IMG/VR virus record: IMGVR_UViG_3300009151_000219
Span: 1-33,723 of that record
Length of the DNA stretch: 33,723 nt
Origin: a virus
Direction: 5' to 3' (one strand)
The notes beneath the pieces were generated by a model. The model saw only the letters and a program-made list of their open reading frames with translations. It was not told the DNA's origin and searched no databases. The translations under genes were made by a program, and so were the position numbers. This document shows, in pieces, positions 16,450-24,167 of the stretch (position 1 is the stretch's first letter; every line of letters starts with the position of its first letter).

Positions 16450-17281
16450 AATAGCAGACATACAGACAGAGCGCATAATAAAGGCGAGTAATAAGGCTAC
16501 GGAGGCGCTGGTTAAAGAATTGACCGCCTATATGGACAAACTACCGACCAACGGTGGAAAGTTCAGTAAAGGCAAGGATTTACAGAGATTAATTAACGGA
16601 CTTGGAAACGAGATTGATTCGATTGTGCGCAAGTCAGGGTACCCCGAAACGGTCGTATCTGTGGCACGTAGTTTAGACGATATTCAAGGCGAGGCAGGGG
16701 CATTATTAAAGAAGTATAATAAGGGCATTCCGTGGGATACAGACATTAAGGCACTCGGTATTGATAAGATGAAGGAAGAGGCGAGTAACACCTTAATCGA
16801 AAGACTTACCGATACCGAATACACATCGAATATTCGAGACCCATTAAGACAGGCATTGTACCAAAATATATCAGGTGGGGCAAGTGTAACTGAAACACGT
16901 GAATTTCTGCGTAGAATGTTATTAGCAGGTGATGCGGACAAGTACGCACCTATGGCGAGATGGTCTGGGCAATTGACATTAGATACTTTACTTGGATATG
17001 ATGGGCAAATTTATGACCGATTCACGACCACATACGATGTTAATACGTACGTTTATATCGGTTCTCTGTTGACCGATTCGAGACCGCAATGTGTTCGATG
17101 GATAAACAAATTCAACGGTAAAATTCCTTCCGATAAATTAGCGAGTGAGATAACTTGGGCGCAAACGAATGGTTCAGGGATGAAGAAATATACCACCGTA
17201 GCCACATTCTGTGCAGACAGGGGCGGTTATCATTGCAGACATAAGTGTATTCCAGTTTTTACAGATTATGAGTTCAATTGA
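16442..17281 (+). CDS. MuF-like minor head protein (SPP1 gp7 family)
   Basis: A 279-aa head morphogenesis protein. The C-terminal part has the family signature GSLLTDSRPQCVRWINKFNG (about 201-220), followed near 256-270 by DRGGYHCRHKCIP, matching the D-S-R...C and R-G-G-x-x-C-R-H pattern of SPP1 gp7/Mu F-type proteins. These are minor capsid proteins near the portal that help assembly or are ejected with DNA. The N-terminal 150 residues are helical. It starts inside the portal gene (8-bp overlap), as usual for this pair. Confidence 0.85.
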   Translation: MAEIADIQTERIIKASNKATEALVKELTAYMDKLPTNGGKFSKGKDLQRLINGLGNEIDSIVRKSGYPETVVSVARSLDDIQGEAGALLKKYNKGIPWDTDIKALGIDKMKEEASNTLIERLTDTEYTSNIRDPLRQALYQNISGGASVTETREFLRRMLLAGDADKYAPMARWSGQLTLDTLLGYDGQIYDRFTTTYDVNTYVYIGSLLTDSRPQCVRWINKFNGKIPSDKLASEITWAQTNGSGMKKYTTVATFCADRGGYHCRHKCIPVFTDYEFN

Positions 17282-17510
17282 ATTAGTATTTATTGACCGC
17301 ATGAAGGCGTGGGCTGTACCCGTAATTTGTGCGGTTGTGGCATTCACGGGCAATGGCATTATTAATTCCGTAAACCGCCTGTATGATGGGATTGAAAAAT
17401 TATCCGACAAGGTCAGCAAGGTGGATGAGCGACAGATACGCACCGAAGAACAGGTTAAGGCGTTCAGTAAGGAATTGGAAGAGGTTAAAGAACATATAGC
17501 ACAATGGTAA
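17268..17510 (+). CDS. holin-like membrane protein with coiled coil
   Basis: An 80-aa protein starting at ATG 17268, 14 bp inside the end of the minor head gene. It has one membrane span (about 12-33, WAVPVICAVVAFTG) followed by a charged helix (36-78) predicted to form a coiled coil. It precedes a DUF5675 protein, often found near lysis genes, so a holin or lysis-accessory role is plausible. Several phage membrane proteins share this simple layout, so the name is tentative. The stop overlaps the next start in TAATG (17508-17512). Confidence 0.6.
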   Translation: MSSIELVFIDRMKAWAVPVICAVVAFTGNGIINSVNRLYDGIEKLSDKVSKVDERQIRTEEQVKAFSKELEEVKEHIAQW

Positions 17511-17920
17511 TGGAACTCTATTTAAAACGGTATGTATTCGGCTCGAAATATACCATAGGCGATTTCTATCAGATGGGACACGCCCCAATGTGTCAGATAC
17601 TCGAAGACCACCTGCCGACACCTTACGTAAAAGTGCCTAAAATCACCTGCATACCATACGGAAGGTATAGGGTTGTATGGGACTTCTCGAACCGCTTCCA
17701 AAAGAACACCCTGCACTTATTGGATGTGCCACAATTCGAGGGCGTTCGCATTCATGCAGGCAATTCAGATGCAGATACGGAAGGTTGCCCAATACCGGGC
17801 AAGTACGATGCCACATACCCCGGCATTGTATCGCACTCTCGTGATACGGTTAAAGCCATAGAGGCGTTGATTTGCCCGCTATTGAGTACGACAGAGGTCT
17901 ATATCAATATTATTTCGTAA
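17510..17920 (+). CDS. DUF5675 family protein, likely lysis-associated
   Basis: A 136-aa protein with the DUF5675 pattern: an N-terminal LKRYVFGSKYTIG, then KVPKITCIPYGRYRVV (41-56), then GVRIHAGNSDADTEGC (78-93). The IHxGN plus DTxGC pair recalls His and Cys catalytic motifs of L,D-transpeptidase-like enzymes, so activity on peptidoglycan is possible but not proven. It follows a holin-like gene. ATG 17510 forms a TAATG overlap, as elsewhere in this genome; ATG 17504 would add two residues. Confidence 0.78.
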   Translation: MELYLKRYVFGSKYTIGDFYQMGHAPMCQILEDHLPTPYVKVPKITCIPYGRYRVVWDFSNRFQKNTLHLLDVPQFEGVRIHAGNSDADTEGCPIPGKYDATYPGIVSHSRDTVKAIEALICPLLSTTEVYINIIS

Positions 17921-17938
17921 ATTCACAACAAAAATAAA

Positions 17939-18514
17939 ATGCAACTAAAAAACTCGTACCCATTTATTATTGTCGGCATTATTGTCGCAATAATCGGATT
18001 CGCCTCGACACAATTCAAGGCTTGTAGTCCCATTTCCGCATCTCCTGCACCTATGTCCATACTTGACACCGTTACGGTATCAGAGATTACAGGAACAGGC
18101 AATGCTATCGTGGCTTTATTCGGCACGAAAAAAGGCGCAGGTTACACTTATCAGACCTATCAACAAGGGCAGGTAGGCAATGCTTATCTTGTGTACGATA
18201 CCGTTGGCGTGGATTCTATTCACTTGCAATTGGTTTCTACCGATGACAAGATTCGGTCATGGGATTTATCGATATTCTATTTCCGCGTGTCAGGCATACC
18301 GCACCAAATCGCAGGCAGTTCACAAAATACAGTTAATTATGCTAATTGGAAATGGTTCACACAGCCAAGTAGATTGCCATTACTTAACGTTACCACTGCT
18401 AAACGTGATTCATTATATCAATGGTCTTTAGCACCAAAGGGAACGATGATATTTAATACAACCATTGATTCTGCGCAGATTAAAGCGAGCGGAACAATTT
18501 GGAGAACTAATTAA
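17939..18514 (+). CDS. N-terminally anchored protein of unknown function
   Basis: A 191-aa protein with a hydrophobic N-terminus (residues 8-24, PFIIVGIIVAIIGFAS) followed by FKAC, a poor lipobox, then a Ser/Thr-rich region and a beta-rich domain containing several Trp. It is probably exported and anchored in the inner membrane, or a lipoprotein if FKAC is processed. Its place after the holin-like and DUF5675 genes suggests a lysis, spanin-like or exclusion role. No motif supports one choice over the others. Confidence 0.6.
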   Translation: MQLKNSYPFIIVGIIVAIIGFASTQFKACSPISASPAPMSILDTVTVSEITGTGNAIVALFGTKKGAGYTYQTYQQGQVGNAYLVYDTVGVDSIHLQLVSTDDKIRSWDLSIFYFRVSGIPHQIAGSSQNTVNYANWKWFTQPSRLPLLNVTTAKRDSLYQWSLAPKGTMIFNTTIDSAQIKASGTIWRTN

Positions 18515-18539
18515 TAATTTTACTTAAACTTAAATCACA

Positions 18540-18758
18540 ATGGCACTAATTAAACTAAGAAACCTCTCTGACCCATCTCGCACGGTGGTAGTCAATGAGC
18601 GTGTGTACGCAATTGAGCAGAAAAGAAAAAACAAAGACGGTAAAAGCATAAGCCAATTCAAAGATTGGGAGCAAGTACCGTTGGAGGATGAAGCTGAGCC
18701 TGCATCCACTGAGCCTGCATCCACTGACAAGCCTGCTAAGAAGACTACTAAGAAATAA
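18540..18758 (+). CDS. small head-region protein with acidic then basic tail
   Basis: A 72-aa protein. The first 50 residues form a small folded-looking domain (MALIKLRNLSDPSRTVVVNE), followed by an acidic, Ala/Pro/Ser/Thr-rich linker containing EPAST twice and a Lys-rich end (KPAKKTTKK). The EPAST repeat is encoded by a 15-bp tandem duplication. It sits two bases before the scaffold gene. It may be a head decoration or scaffold accessory protein, from context only. Confidence 0.6.
   Translation: MALIKLRNLSDPSRTVVVNERVYAIEQKRKNKDGKSISQFKDWEQVPLEDEAEPASTEPASTDKPAKKTTKK
18696..18725 (+). repeat. 15-bp tandem duplication
   Basis: GAGCCTGCATCCACT occurs twice in tandem (18696-18710 and 18711-18725), encoding the repeated EPAST in the small head-region protein. 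It keeps the reading frame. Confidence 0.95.
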
Positions 18759-18760
18759 GT

Positions 18761-19612
18761 ATGTCCAAGTATAAAACTATGGTCGAAGCCTTACTGAAAG
18801 GCACGACCAAAGGGGCTGAGGTGCTAACCGCACTCGAGTCTCTCGATGACAAGGCGGAAGTGCCTGCAAACCTTATCGACATGGCTTCTGATACACAATC
18901 AGAATACCATTTCAAAAATGACAAAGAGCGGTTAAAATCGGTTCGGTCTGAGAACAAAGGACGTGTGTATGACGAAGCAATTTCCGCATTCAAAAAGGCT
19001 TCGGGCATTTCAGGTGAAGACTTGAAAGATTTGAACACTTACGAGGAAATTGTCGCAAAAGGCATTGAAGTTCTCAAAGCTAAATCGGGACTGACCTCGG
19101 ATGAAAGAGTAAAAGAAATCGAAAGACTTCAAGGGATGTTGGTAGACAAGGACACGGAGATTAAAACCTTGCGTGAAGTTGAATTACCTAAGATTACTCT
19201 TGAAGCCAACGAAAAATTACTCAACAAAGAAAGGCGCTCGTTGTTCGCTTCGGAAATTTCGGGAAAGAAAATTACCGGTTCAGAATTTCAAATTAAAGCC
19301 ACCCAAGAGAGTATGTGGAATGCTCTGAATGCTGAGGCTTCGATTGAAATTGATGACAACGGTAAGCACACTTTGAAAGACAAGAATGGTGCAGTCATCA
19401 ATAAGCCCGGTACGAAAGAGCCCGCAACGGTTGGTGATTGGATTACGAATTATGGCACGACGAATGGTGTGTTTTCGCAATCGAATGAGCCCCCGACAAA
19501 GGACATCAAGTTTCCATTGCAAGGTGGCAGTGGCGGTGGTGATAAACGCACAGAGCGCCAAAAAGCGATTGATGCGGATGTGGCTGCGAAAGAGGCATAC
19601 GCAACAAAATAA
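18761..19612 (+). CDS. capsid scaffold protein
   Basis: A 283-aa protein directly before the major capsid gene. It is highly charged and helical, with a likely coiled coil at about 110-160 (ERVKEIERLQGMLVDKDTEI), few aromatic residues, and a C-terminal region with a Gly-rich linker (GGSGGGDKRTERQK) and a basic end. This is the composition and position of scaffolding proteins, which template procapsid assembly and leave or are cleaved. There is no protease motif. A terminator follows, which separates it from the capsid gene. Confidence 0.75.
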   Translation: MSKYKTMVEALLKGTTKGAEVLTALESLDDKAEVPANLIDMASDTQSEYHFKNDKERLKSVRSENKGRVYDEAISAFKKASGISGEDLKDLNTYEEIVAKGIEVLKAKSGLTSDERVKEIERLQGMLVDKDTEIKTLREVELPKITLEANEKLLNKERRSLFASEISGKKITGSEFQIKATQESMWNALNAEASIEIDDNGKHTLKDKNGAVINKPGTKEPATVGDWITNYGTTNGVFSQSNEPPTKDIKFPLQGGSGGGDKRTERQKAIDADVAAKEAYATK

Positions 19613-19639
19613 TTAAATCTTTCTTTCTGTTTTAATATG

Positions 19640-19674
19640 TCCCGTGCGAGTAATTTGCACGGGATTTTTTTTTT
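19640..19674 (+). terminator. intrinsic terminator after scaffold gene
   Basis: TCCCGTGC (19640-19647) and GCACGGGA (19657-19664) form a perfect 8-bp stem with a 9-base loop, followed by ten T (19665-19674). It would separate head-gene transcripts from the capsid transcript. Confidence 0.92.
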
Positions 19675-19685
19675 ATATATCTTTG
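19654..19685 (+). promoter_or_regulatory. capsid gene promoter nested in the terminator
   Basis: TTTG (19654-19657) spans the loop and 3' arm of the terminator hairpin; 20 bp later is TATCTTTG (19678-19685), matching TAnnTTTG. Transcription should start at about 19689-19692, where the first pseudoknot begins. Confidence 0.75.
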
Positions 19686-19691
19686 TTCCCA

Positions 19692-19768
19692 ATGTCACCC
19701 GACATGAAAATGGGTTAAGGCGCAAGACCTGACAACTTGCAACCAAAAACTTTAATGTTACTTAACCC
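19692..19768 (+). promoter_or_regulatory. tandem pseudoknot leader of the capsid gene
   Basis: First pseudoknot: stem ATGT(C)/(G)ACAT (19692-19696 with 19701-19705), loop ACCC (19697-19700) pairing with GGGT (19712-19715) across GAAAAT. Second: AGG/CCT (19718-19720 with 19728-19730), loop GCAAG (19722-19726) pairing with CTTGC (19736-19740) across GACAA. In an alternative state GGGTTAAG (19712-19719) pairs over 8 bp with CTTAACCC (19761-19768), 17 bases before the ATG. That removes stem 2 of the first pseudoknot and stem 1 of the second. Confidence 0.7.
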
Positions 19769-19785
19769 TTAATTCTACACATACA

Positions 19786-20850
19786 ATGGTAGTTTCTCCT
19801 CAATTTTCAGCGATTGCCCCAGCGATTAGCACGCTGTTAAAAGCAATCACCTATAATGACCCCGCAATGAAGAGGTCTCAATTAGGTACGATTTTAATGT
19901 TAAAAAATGCGATGAACACCGCAGGTTCTCAAGCAGCTATTCCTGTTCCAATGAACGGCCAGTTGCGTGATGTACAAGTAAACTACATCAAGAGATATAC
20001 AGAGGCAGAAGCAGGCGATACATTTGCACAATGCTTTGACCCAAATGCGGTAAATACTACCGACAATTTTGCATTCACCGTAGCCGCTGCGGATTTCTTG
20101 TATGCTGACATTACTTTCAGCTATACAGAAGACCAAATTCGTCAGTTGATTGAAGACCAAAATTCATTCATCGCATACGATATGTTGGCTCAGTACGATG
20201 CGCTATCTCGTAAGATGAACCAAGCCATCATAAATTACATATTGGCGAATTTCGGTAACTATTCTGACGGTACTAATTCAGGTTCTGCACCACTTGCCTT
20301 AGGCTTGATGGGTGCATCTAACAACATTTTGGGGGCAAACTATGTTGGCGAAACCAAATTGAAGGCTGAATTAATTCGTATGCGCCAAGCAGGAACTAAA
20401 GCTCTTGCAGTTGGCATGGGTACTGAGCAAGGTATCTTCACTTACACCGATGTGCGTAAGGTGGGTACGGCTAACTTAACAGGTATTGATTTGGCTTCAC
20501 CGCTTAGTTTCGCTTTATTTGCCGATGACCAATTCGCACTAAGTGCGGGCGACCCTGATTACTTTGCAACAATCGAGCCGGGAGCGATTCAATTGCTTTC
20601 ACAAATTCAATATCCTGCAGGAACTGTCTACAATAAAGTTGTGGATAATGTATTCATGAAGGATACCGTGGTTGACCCATACACGATGGTTACTTATGAC
20701 CGTTATATGGAGTACGACCCACGTTGCGGGGTGTATAAAGGTAAATTATCATCCTTCTACAAACCGCAGGCGATGTTCCCTGACAACTTCAAAGCAACTG
20801 ATTACTTGAACGGAGTGACCTACATCACTCAGTGGGATGCTAAACCATAA
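19786..20850 (+). CDS. major capsid protein
   Basis: A 354-aa protein after the scaffold gene, with its own promoter and a long structured leader, both fitting the most abundant virion protein. Sequence is evenly mixed alpha/beta, with no membrane segment; the N-terminal part has long helices (ISTLLKAITYNDPAMKRSQL) and the C-terminal part beta-strands ending in YLNGVTYITQWDAKP. I recognise position and size rather than a sharp motif. An HK97-like fold is the usual expectation. The next gene starts 5 bp after the stop. Confidence 0.75.
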   Translation: MVVSPQFSAIAPAISTLLKAITYNDPAMKRSQLGTILMLKNAMNTAGSQAAIPVPMNGQLRDVQVNYIKRYTEAEAGDTFAQCFDPNAVNTTDNFAFTVAAADFLYADITFSYTEDQIRQLIEDQNSFIAYDMLAQYDALSRKMNQAIINYILANFGNYSDGTNSGSAPLALGLMGASNNILGANYVGETKLKAELIRMRQAGTKALAVGMGTEQGIFTYTDVRKVGTANLTGIDLASPLSFALFADDQFALSAGDPDYFATIEPGAIQLLSQIQYPAGTVYNKVVDNVFMKDTVVDPYTMVTYDRYMEYDPRCGVYKGKLSSFYKPQAMFPDNFKATDYLNGVTYITQWDAKP

Positions 20851-20855
20851 TCTAA

Positions 20856-21269
20856 GTGGTATTAGCACTCGGTAACACAAATGGAAAACTCATCCGCGCC
20901 CTTCGTTGGGTTGCGGATGGGCTTGACCATGCAGGGTATCACATTCGTGTTCGTGAAAGCAATGCGATAAGTGCGGATGTATTATACGCACTCGTTAAGG
21001 CAACGCACAAGGCACGGGATAAGGCAGGACTATACAAGCATCCGAACCCATTACCAAGTGCGAAGAAGTCTTGGGATGCACTGACACGAGGCGAAGGAAT
21101 TACATTTGTGTTGTGTTGGCACAAGACCATATTTCATTCCGAACTTGTTACCGATGCGATTGCACAAGAGGTGGTTGACACCCTGAAAGCATTCGGATTC
21201 GATTCGGATTATTTGCACACAAACAAAGAAACAATATTTTATTATGGTACTCCCAAGCTGTCTGAATAA
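20856..21269 (+). CDS. hypothetical protein after capsid gene
   Basis: A 137-aa protein starting with GTG 20856, as there is no ATG in frame. Sequence is alpha-helical at the start (GNTNGKLIRALRWVADGLD) with a later aromatic segment (FVLCWHKTIFHSE). No family recognised. It lies between the capsid gene and a 342-aa structural candidate that starts 26 bp before its end, so it is probably a head or connector accessory expressed with the capsid operon. Confidence 0.65.
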   Translation: MVLALGNTNGKLIRALRWVADGLDHAGYHIRVRESNAISADVLYALVKATHKARDKAGLYKHPNPLPSAKKSWDALTRGEGITFVLCWHKTIFHSELVTDAIAQEVVDTLKAFGFDSDYLHTNKETIFYYGTPKLSE

Positions 21270-22272
21270 TATTATTGGCGTTGAAGGAAGTACCACATTT
21301 CCTTCGTACTGCAATCAGTATATTCAAAGACTGCCGGGCATTACCATGAACACTATCGCAGCGATGCGAACAAGTGATTATGCCACAACCGATGCGTATT
21401 TGGCTGCGATGATAAACCAATCAACGGCTAATCTTGTCAGCGATGTTAAGGCGTGGTTAAATGCCAAATACAGGGCGCAAGGTGCATTATCTTACCTAAA
21501 TGTAGGCAAGTATCAGCGTGGGGTAATTACGTATAATGTACCCGCTAATTTTAGTCGAGGAATTTATTTCAGGCGCAACCGTGCCGATTTATTTACCCAA
21601 TTATATTTGCCTTCGATTTCGTTCTTGTGCAATAACACCGCAACAGGAAATACCTTGACCATAACAGATTCATTAGGTCAGACTGCTACATATACATTCG
21701 ATACGGCAGCAGGCGTGCCGACCGTTATTAAAACAGATTTCTATTCAGAGGCGTTATGGGTACGTGCGAGTGTAGATAATACCACACTTGATACGGCTAC
21801 CACCCAAATAAATACCACCTGTGGAACGTGCACGTCGATTGAAAGTCCTACATGGATTGCCGAGAGTTGGGATGGTACGAATGCAGGCAAGAGCAAGGAC
21901 ACATACGGAATGATTGCCACAACACAGGTAATATGTGGCGAGGCAAATGAAATGTGCATTTTCAGAAGTTCATATAATTTTCAGCAGGCTGCTCTTCAGC
22001 GATTCGGATTCGATATAATGGAAGCACTCGCATACAGAACAGACCGAGCCAATCCTCAGACCATGCGGAAAGAAGATGCATTGGAATTATTGCCTGTCTA
22101 TGAAAATAAATACGAAACCGCATTGGAATTATTACGAGAGAATAGTTTGCAAGCCATAGCATCCGTCGCAGGTCAATCACCTTGTTTTACGGTGAATAGT
22201 CTAAATTATTCGGATGTAATGGAATCACCCCGAAACAGAAGTATCCCATACAATTATGGCAGGTTGTACTAG
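21244..22272 (+). CDS. putative head or connector structural protein
   Basis: A 342-aa protein, not recognised. It has Cys residues including CGTC (about 194-197), an internal beta-rich segment with Thr repeats (TLTITDSLGQTATYTF), and a helical end. The gene starts 26 bp inside the previous gene and overlaps the next small gene by 17 bp, so it is in the capsid-downstream operon. A connector, decoration or neck role is inferred from position between capsid and gp10-like genes. Confidence 0.6.
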   Translation: MVLPSCLNNIIGVEGSTTFPSYCNQYIQRLPGITMNTIAAMRTSDYATTDAYLAAMINQSTANLVSDVKAWLNAKYRAQGALSYLNVGKYQRGVITYNVPANFSRGIYFRRNRADLFTQLYLPSISFLCNNTATGNTLTITDSLGQTATYTFDTAAGVPTVIKTDFYSEALWVRASVDNTTLDTATTQINTTCGTCTSIESPTWIAESWDGTNAGKSKDTYGMIATTQVICGEANEMCIFRSSYNFQQAALQRFGFDIMEALAYRTDRANPQTMRKEDALELLPVYENKYETALELLRENSLQAIASVAGQSPCFTVNSLNYSDVMESPRNRSIPYNYGRLY

Positions 22273-22390
22273 TTGCGGTTCAGGTAGTGCCAATGCGCAA
22301 CCGAATCAAAGACCTCAAACAATATCAATTCAAAGACCCGGCACGGCTAACCCTGCCATGTACGGCAACGTTAATAAGCAACGCAGATAA
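22256..22390 (+). CDS. 44-aa CxxC protein
   Basis: A very short gene, ATG 22256 to TAA 22390. The peptide starts MAGCTSCGSGS and ends in a basic stretch (NVNKQRR), with many Asn, Gln, Pro. It overlaps the upstream gene by 17 bp and shares TAATG with the next (22388-22392), and it fills the only gap in this operon, which is why it is called a real gene. A single CxxC could bind metal only as an oligomer. Function is unknown. Confidence 0.55.
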   Translation: MAGCTSCGSGSANAQPNQRPQTISIQRPGTANPAMYGNVNKQRR

Positions 22391-22677
22391 TGATAACATT
22401 CGGACACAAACAATTCAATCAAGCCACGCCTGATTTAGCGAAGAAGATTCGCAACACAGCGTTAAAGATTGGCACTGCATTAGGTGGCGCAGGAACGGCG
22501 ATAGTTGTGGCTAATAAATTAATCCTTATCCCGCTCGGATTCTGCTTTCCTCCGGCTATTATGGCATACGCAGCCGAAGCAATAGCGGTAAGTGTTGGCG
22601 TGCCTACTTTGGTCGCTTCGATTGCGCAAGGGTTCGGGATTGCACCTGAACCAACTGACACGCCCGAGCCAAAATGA
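22390..22677 (+). CDS. small membrane protein with two spans
   Basis: A 95-aa protein with two hydrophobic segments (about 31-48, GTAIVVANKLILIPLG, and 53-76 around IMAYAAEAIAVSVGVP), a basic N-terminus and a Pro/Glu/Thr-rich C-tail (EPTDTPEPK). Two-span small proteins are common as holins. It sits in the connector gene cluster, away from the DUF5675 gene, so the lysis assignment is weak. TAATG and ATGA overlaps on both sides show it is tightly coupled. Confidence 0.6.
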   Translation: MITFGHKQFNQATPDLAKKIRNTALKIGTALGGAGTAIVVANKLILIPLGFCFPPAIMAYAAEAIAVSVGVPTLVASIAQGFGIAPEPTDTPEPK

Positions 22678-23288
22678 ACCCCGAACAATTCGAGAAAGCA
22701 ATGCAGAATTTTGCGGTTGCCTTTCAGACCGAATTGCCTAAAATACTCATGAACGGTGCGAATGTCGGGAGTGCATTGATGCAACGAAGAATATTCAATA
22801 AGGGTCAAAGTGCAGACCTTGAAACGATGCACTATCGAAATAAGCGGTACAAGTTATTGCGCACCGATGCAGGATTGCAAGTTGGCGTGAAGGATTTAGA
22901 ATTTACGGGCAATTTATTCAACTCACTTACATTAATGCGCACCGCACCTTATACGGTGGCGTACCAATTTAATAATGCCGAATCAGCGCAAATCGCAAAT
23001 TATCAAGAAGGTTCTGACCAAGTTGGGAAAATTATTTTTGCATTGGCGAACAAAGAAGCCGAGGCAGTTGAGAGGGCTGTAAATATGGATTTCAAACGCT
23101 TGGCTGAACGAGCCGTGGCAAACTCTAATCAAGTACCTAATCTTGCGCCACAATTGAATGAGAAGCCTGTTAAGAGTAGAACCGCAATCAAGAAAAAAGC
23201 CATTAAAAAGAAAGCAAATAAATCCGTAACTTTACGAGAAAAATTACGAAAGGCAAACGCACGCAAGAAAAGATTAGGCTATAAATAA
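22674..23288 (+). CDS. putative head-tail connector (HK97 gp10-like)
   Basis: A 204-aa protein. The sequence from residue 15 to 130 (ELPKILMNGANVGSALMQRR; LEFTGNLFNSLTLM) resembles HK97 gp10-type neck proteins, in which a helix is followed by a short G-x-L-x-x-S-L segment. The last 40 residues are very Lys-rich (KKKAIKKKANKS), which may bind DNA in the neck. The start overlaps the previous stop (ATGA), and it directly precedes a possible tail terminator gene, a usual order in siphoviruses. Confidence 0.6.
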   Translation: MNPEQFEKAMQNFAVAFQTELPKILMNGANVGSALMQRRIFNKGQSADLETMHYRNKRYKLLRTDAGLQVGVKDLEFTGNLFNSLTLMRTAPYTVAYQFNNAESAQIANYQEGSDQVGKIIFALANKEAEAVERAVNMDFKRLAERAVANSNQVPNLAPQLNEKPVKSRTAIKKKAIKKKANKSVTLREKLRKANARKKRLGYK

Positions 23289-23843
23289 ATGACAGAAACA
23301 CAATATTATATCGACCAAATCGCAACGCAAGTGCTGAATATTTCGTCCGTGTTCAGGACAGGATACACGAATGTATTTCTCGACACCGAATCGAATGAGA
23401 TTATGCTACGCCAATCAGGCAACTCAAATGAATATGTGCGTTTTGGTGCAAATGATTCGCTCGGCAATTTCTTTTACATCCGATACAGAGGGCGTGAATC
23501 ATGGACAATACAGCGTGAAATAAAACAACTTGCATCAGACCAATTTAGGCAAATTGAGCGCATACCGTTAAAGATTGTCGGTCTATTCACCGAACAAGAC
23601 CTATACGAAGTAGCGGACGGGTTGCGACATGATATGCTAATGGTTCACCTGCCGAATTATATGAACGCAGGTACGGCATGGATAGAGCAGGAGAAGGTCG
23701 AAATGGATTACCTAAACGCATCGAGCGAAGAGAGTGAAGGACGATTTAGAAGTTATGCGGTTGGTCTACAATCCATCGCAGTAGAATTCACATTGGTTTA
23801 TTCACGGTCGGGCGAATGCAGACAGCCTGCCGAATTATTATAA
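23289..23843 (+). CDS. putative tail terminator protein
   Basis: A 184-aa protein starting on the base after the previous stop. It is mixed alpha/beta (RGRESWTIQREIKQLASDQF, then LKIVGLFTEQDLYEVADGL) and ends with beta-strands. Position after a gp10-like gene suggests tail terminator or tail completion protein. No motif proves this. It could be another connector. Confidence 0.5.
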   Translation: MTETQYYIDQIATQVLNISSVFRTGYTNVFLDTESNEIMLRQSGNSNEYVRFGANDSLGNFFYIRYRGRESWTIQREIKQLASDQFRQIERIPLKIVGLFTEQDLYEVADGLRHDMLMVHLPNYMNAGTAWIEQEKVEMDYLNASSEESEGRFRSYAVGLQSIAVEFTLVYSRSGECRQPAELL

Positions 23844-23855
23844 TCGAAAAAATAT

Positions 23856-24167
23856 ATGAGCAGTTTATCAGTACAGAATCTCGGTAGCATTCCATATTCG
23901 CAGACCGTTGTGAATATTGGCGTAAATGCTCATTTTAGCGACGACTACACGGTTGAATCGCTTATCAATGGTATATTCACCGCACCTGTTACGGTTACGT
24001 GCATAAGCGGTAATGCAATAGAAATTGATAATTCCAATTACCCCGAAGATGCGACCGTATTGGTTCGTGTGCAATTCCCTGTTGGTGAATTAGAATCAGA
24101 TATGAATTACGTAGCCAATGTGCAAGGTTGCATTTGGTTTCAATGGACGAATATACCTGTCAGATAA
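23856..24167 (+). CDS. small beta-rich protein near tail-connector genes
   Basis: A 103-aa protein of mostly beta-strand pattern with Thr, Val and Ile alternation (TVVNIGVNAHFSDDYTVESL, APVTVTCISGNAIEI). No signal peptide or membrane span. It resembles small tail or decoration domains in general shape, but no family is recognised. Its stop shares TAATG with the next gene (24165-24169). Confidence 0.55.
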   Translation: MSSLSVQNLGSIPYSQTVVNIGVNAHFSDDYTVESLINGIFTAPVTVTCISGNAIEIDNSNYPEDATVLVRVQFPVGELESDMNYVANVQGCIWFQWTNIPVR

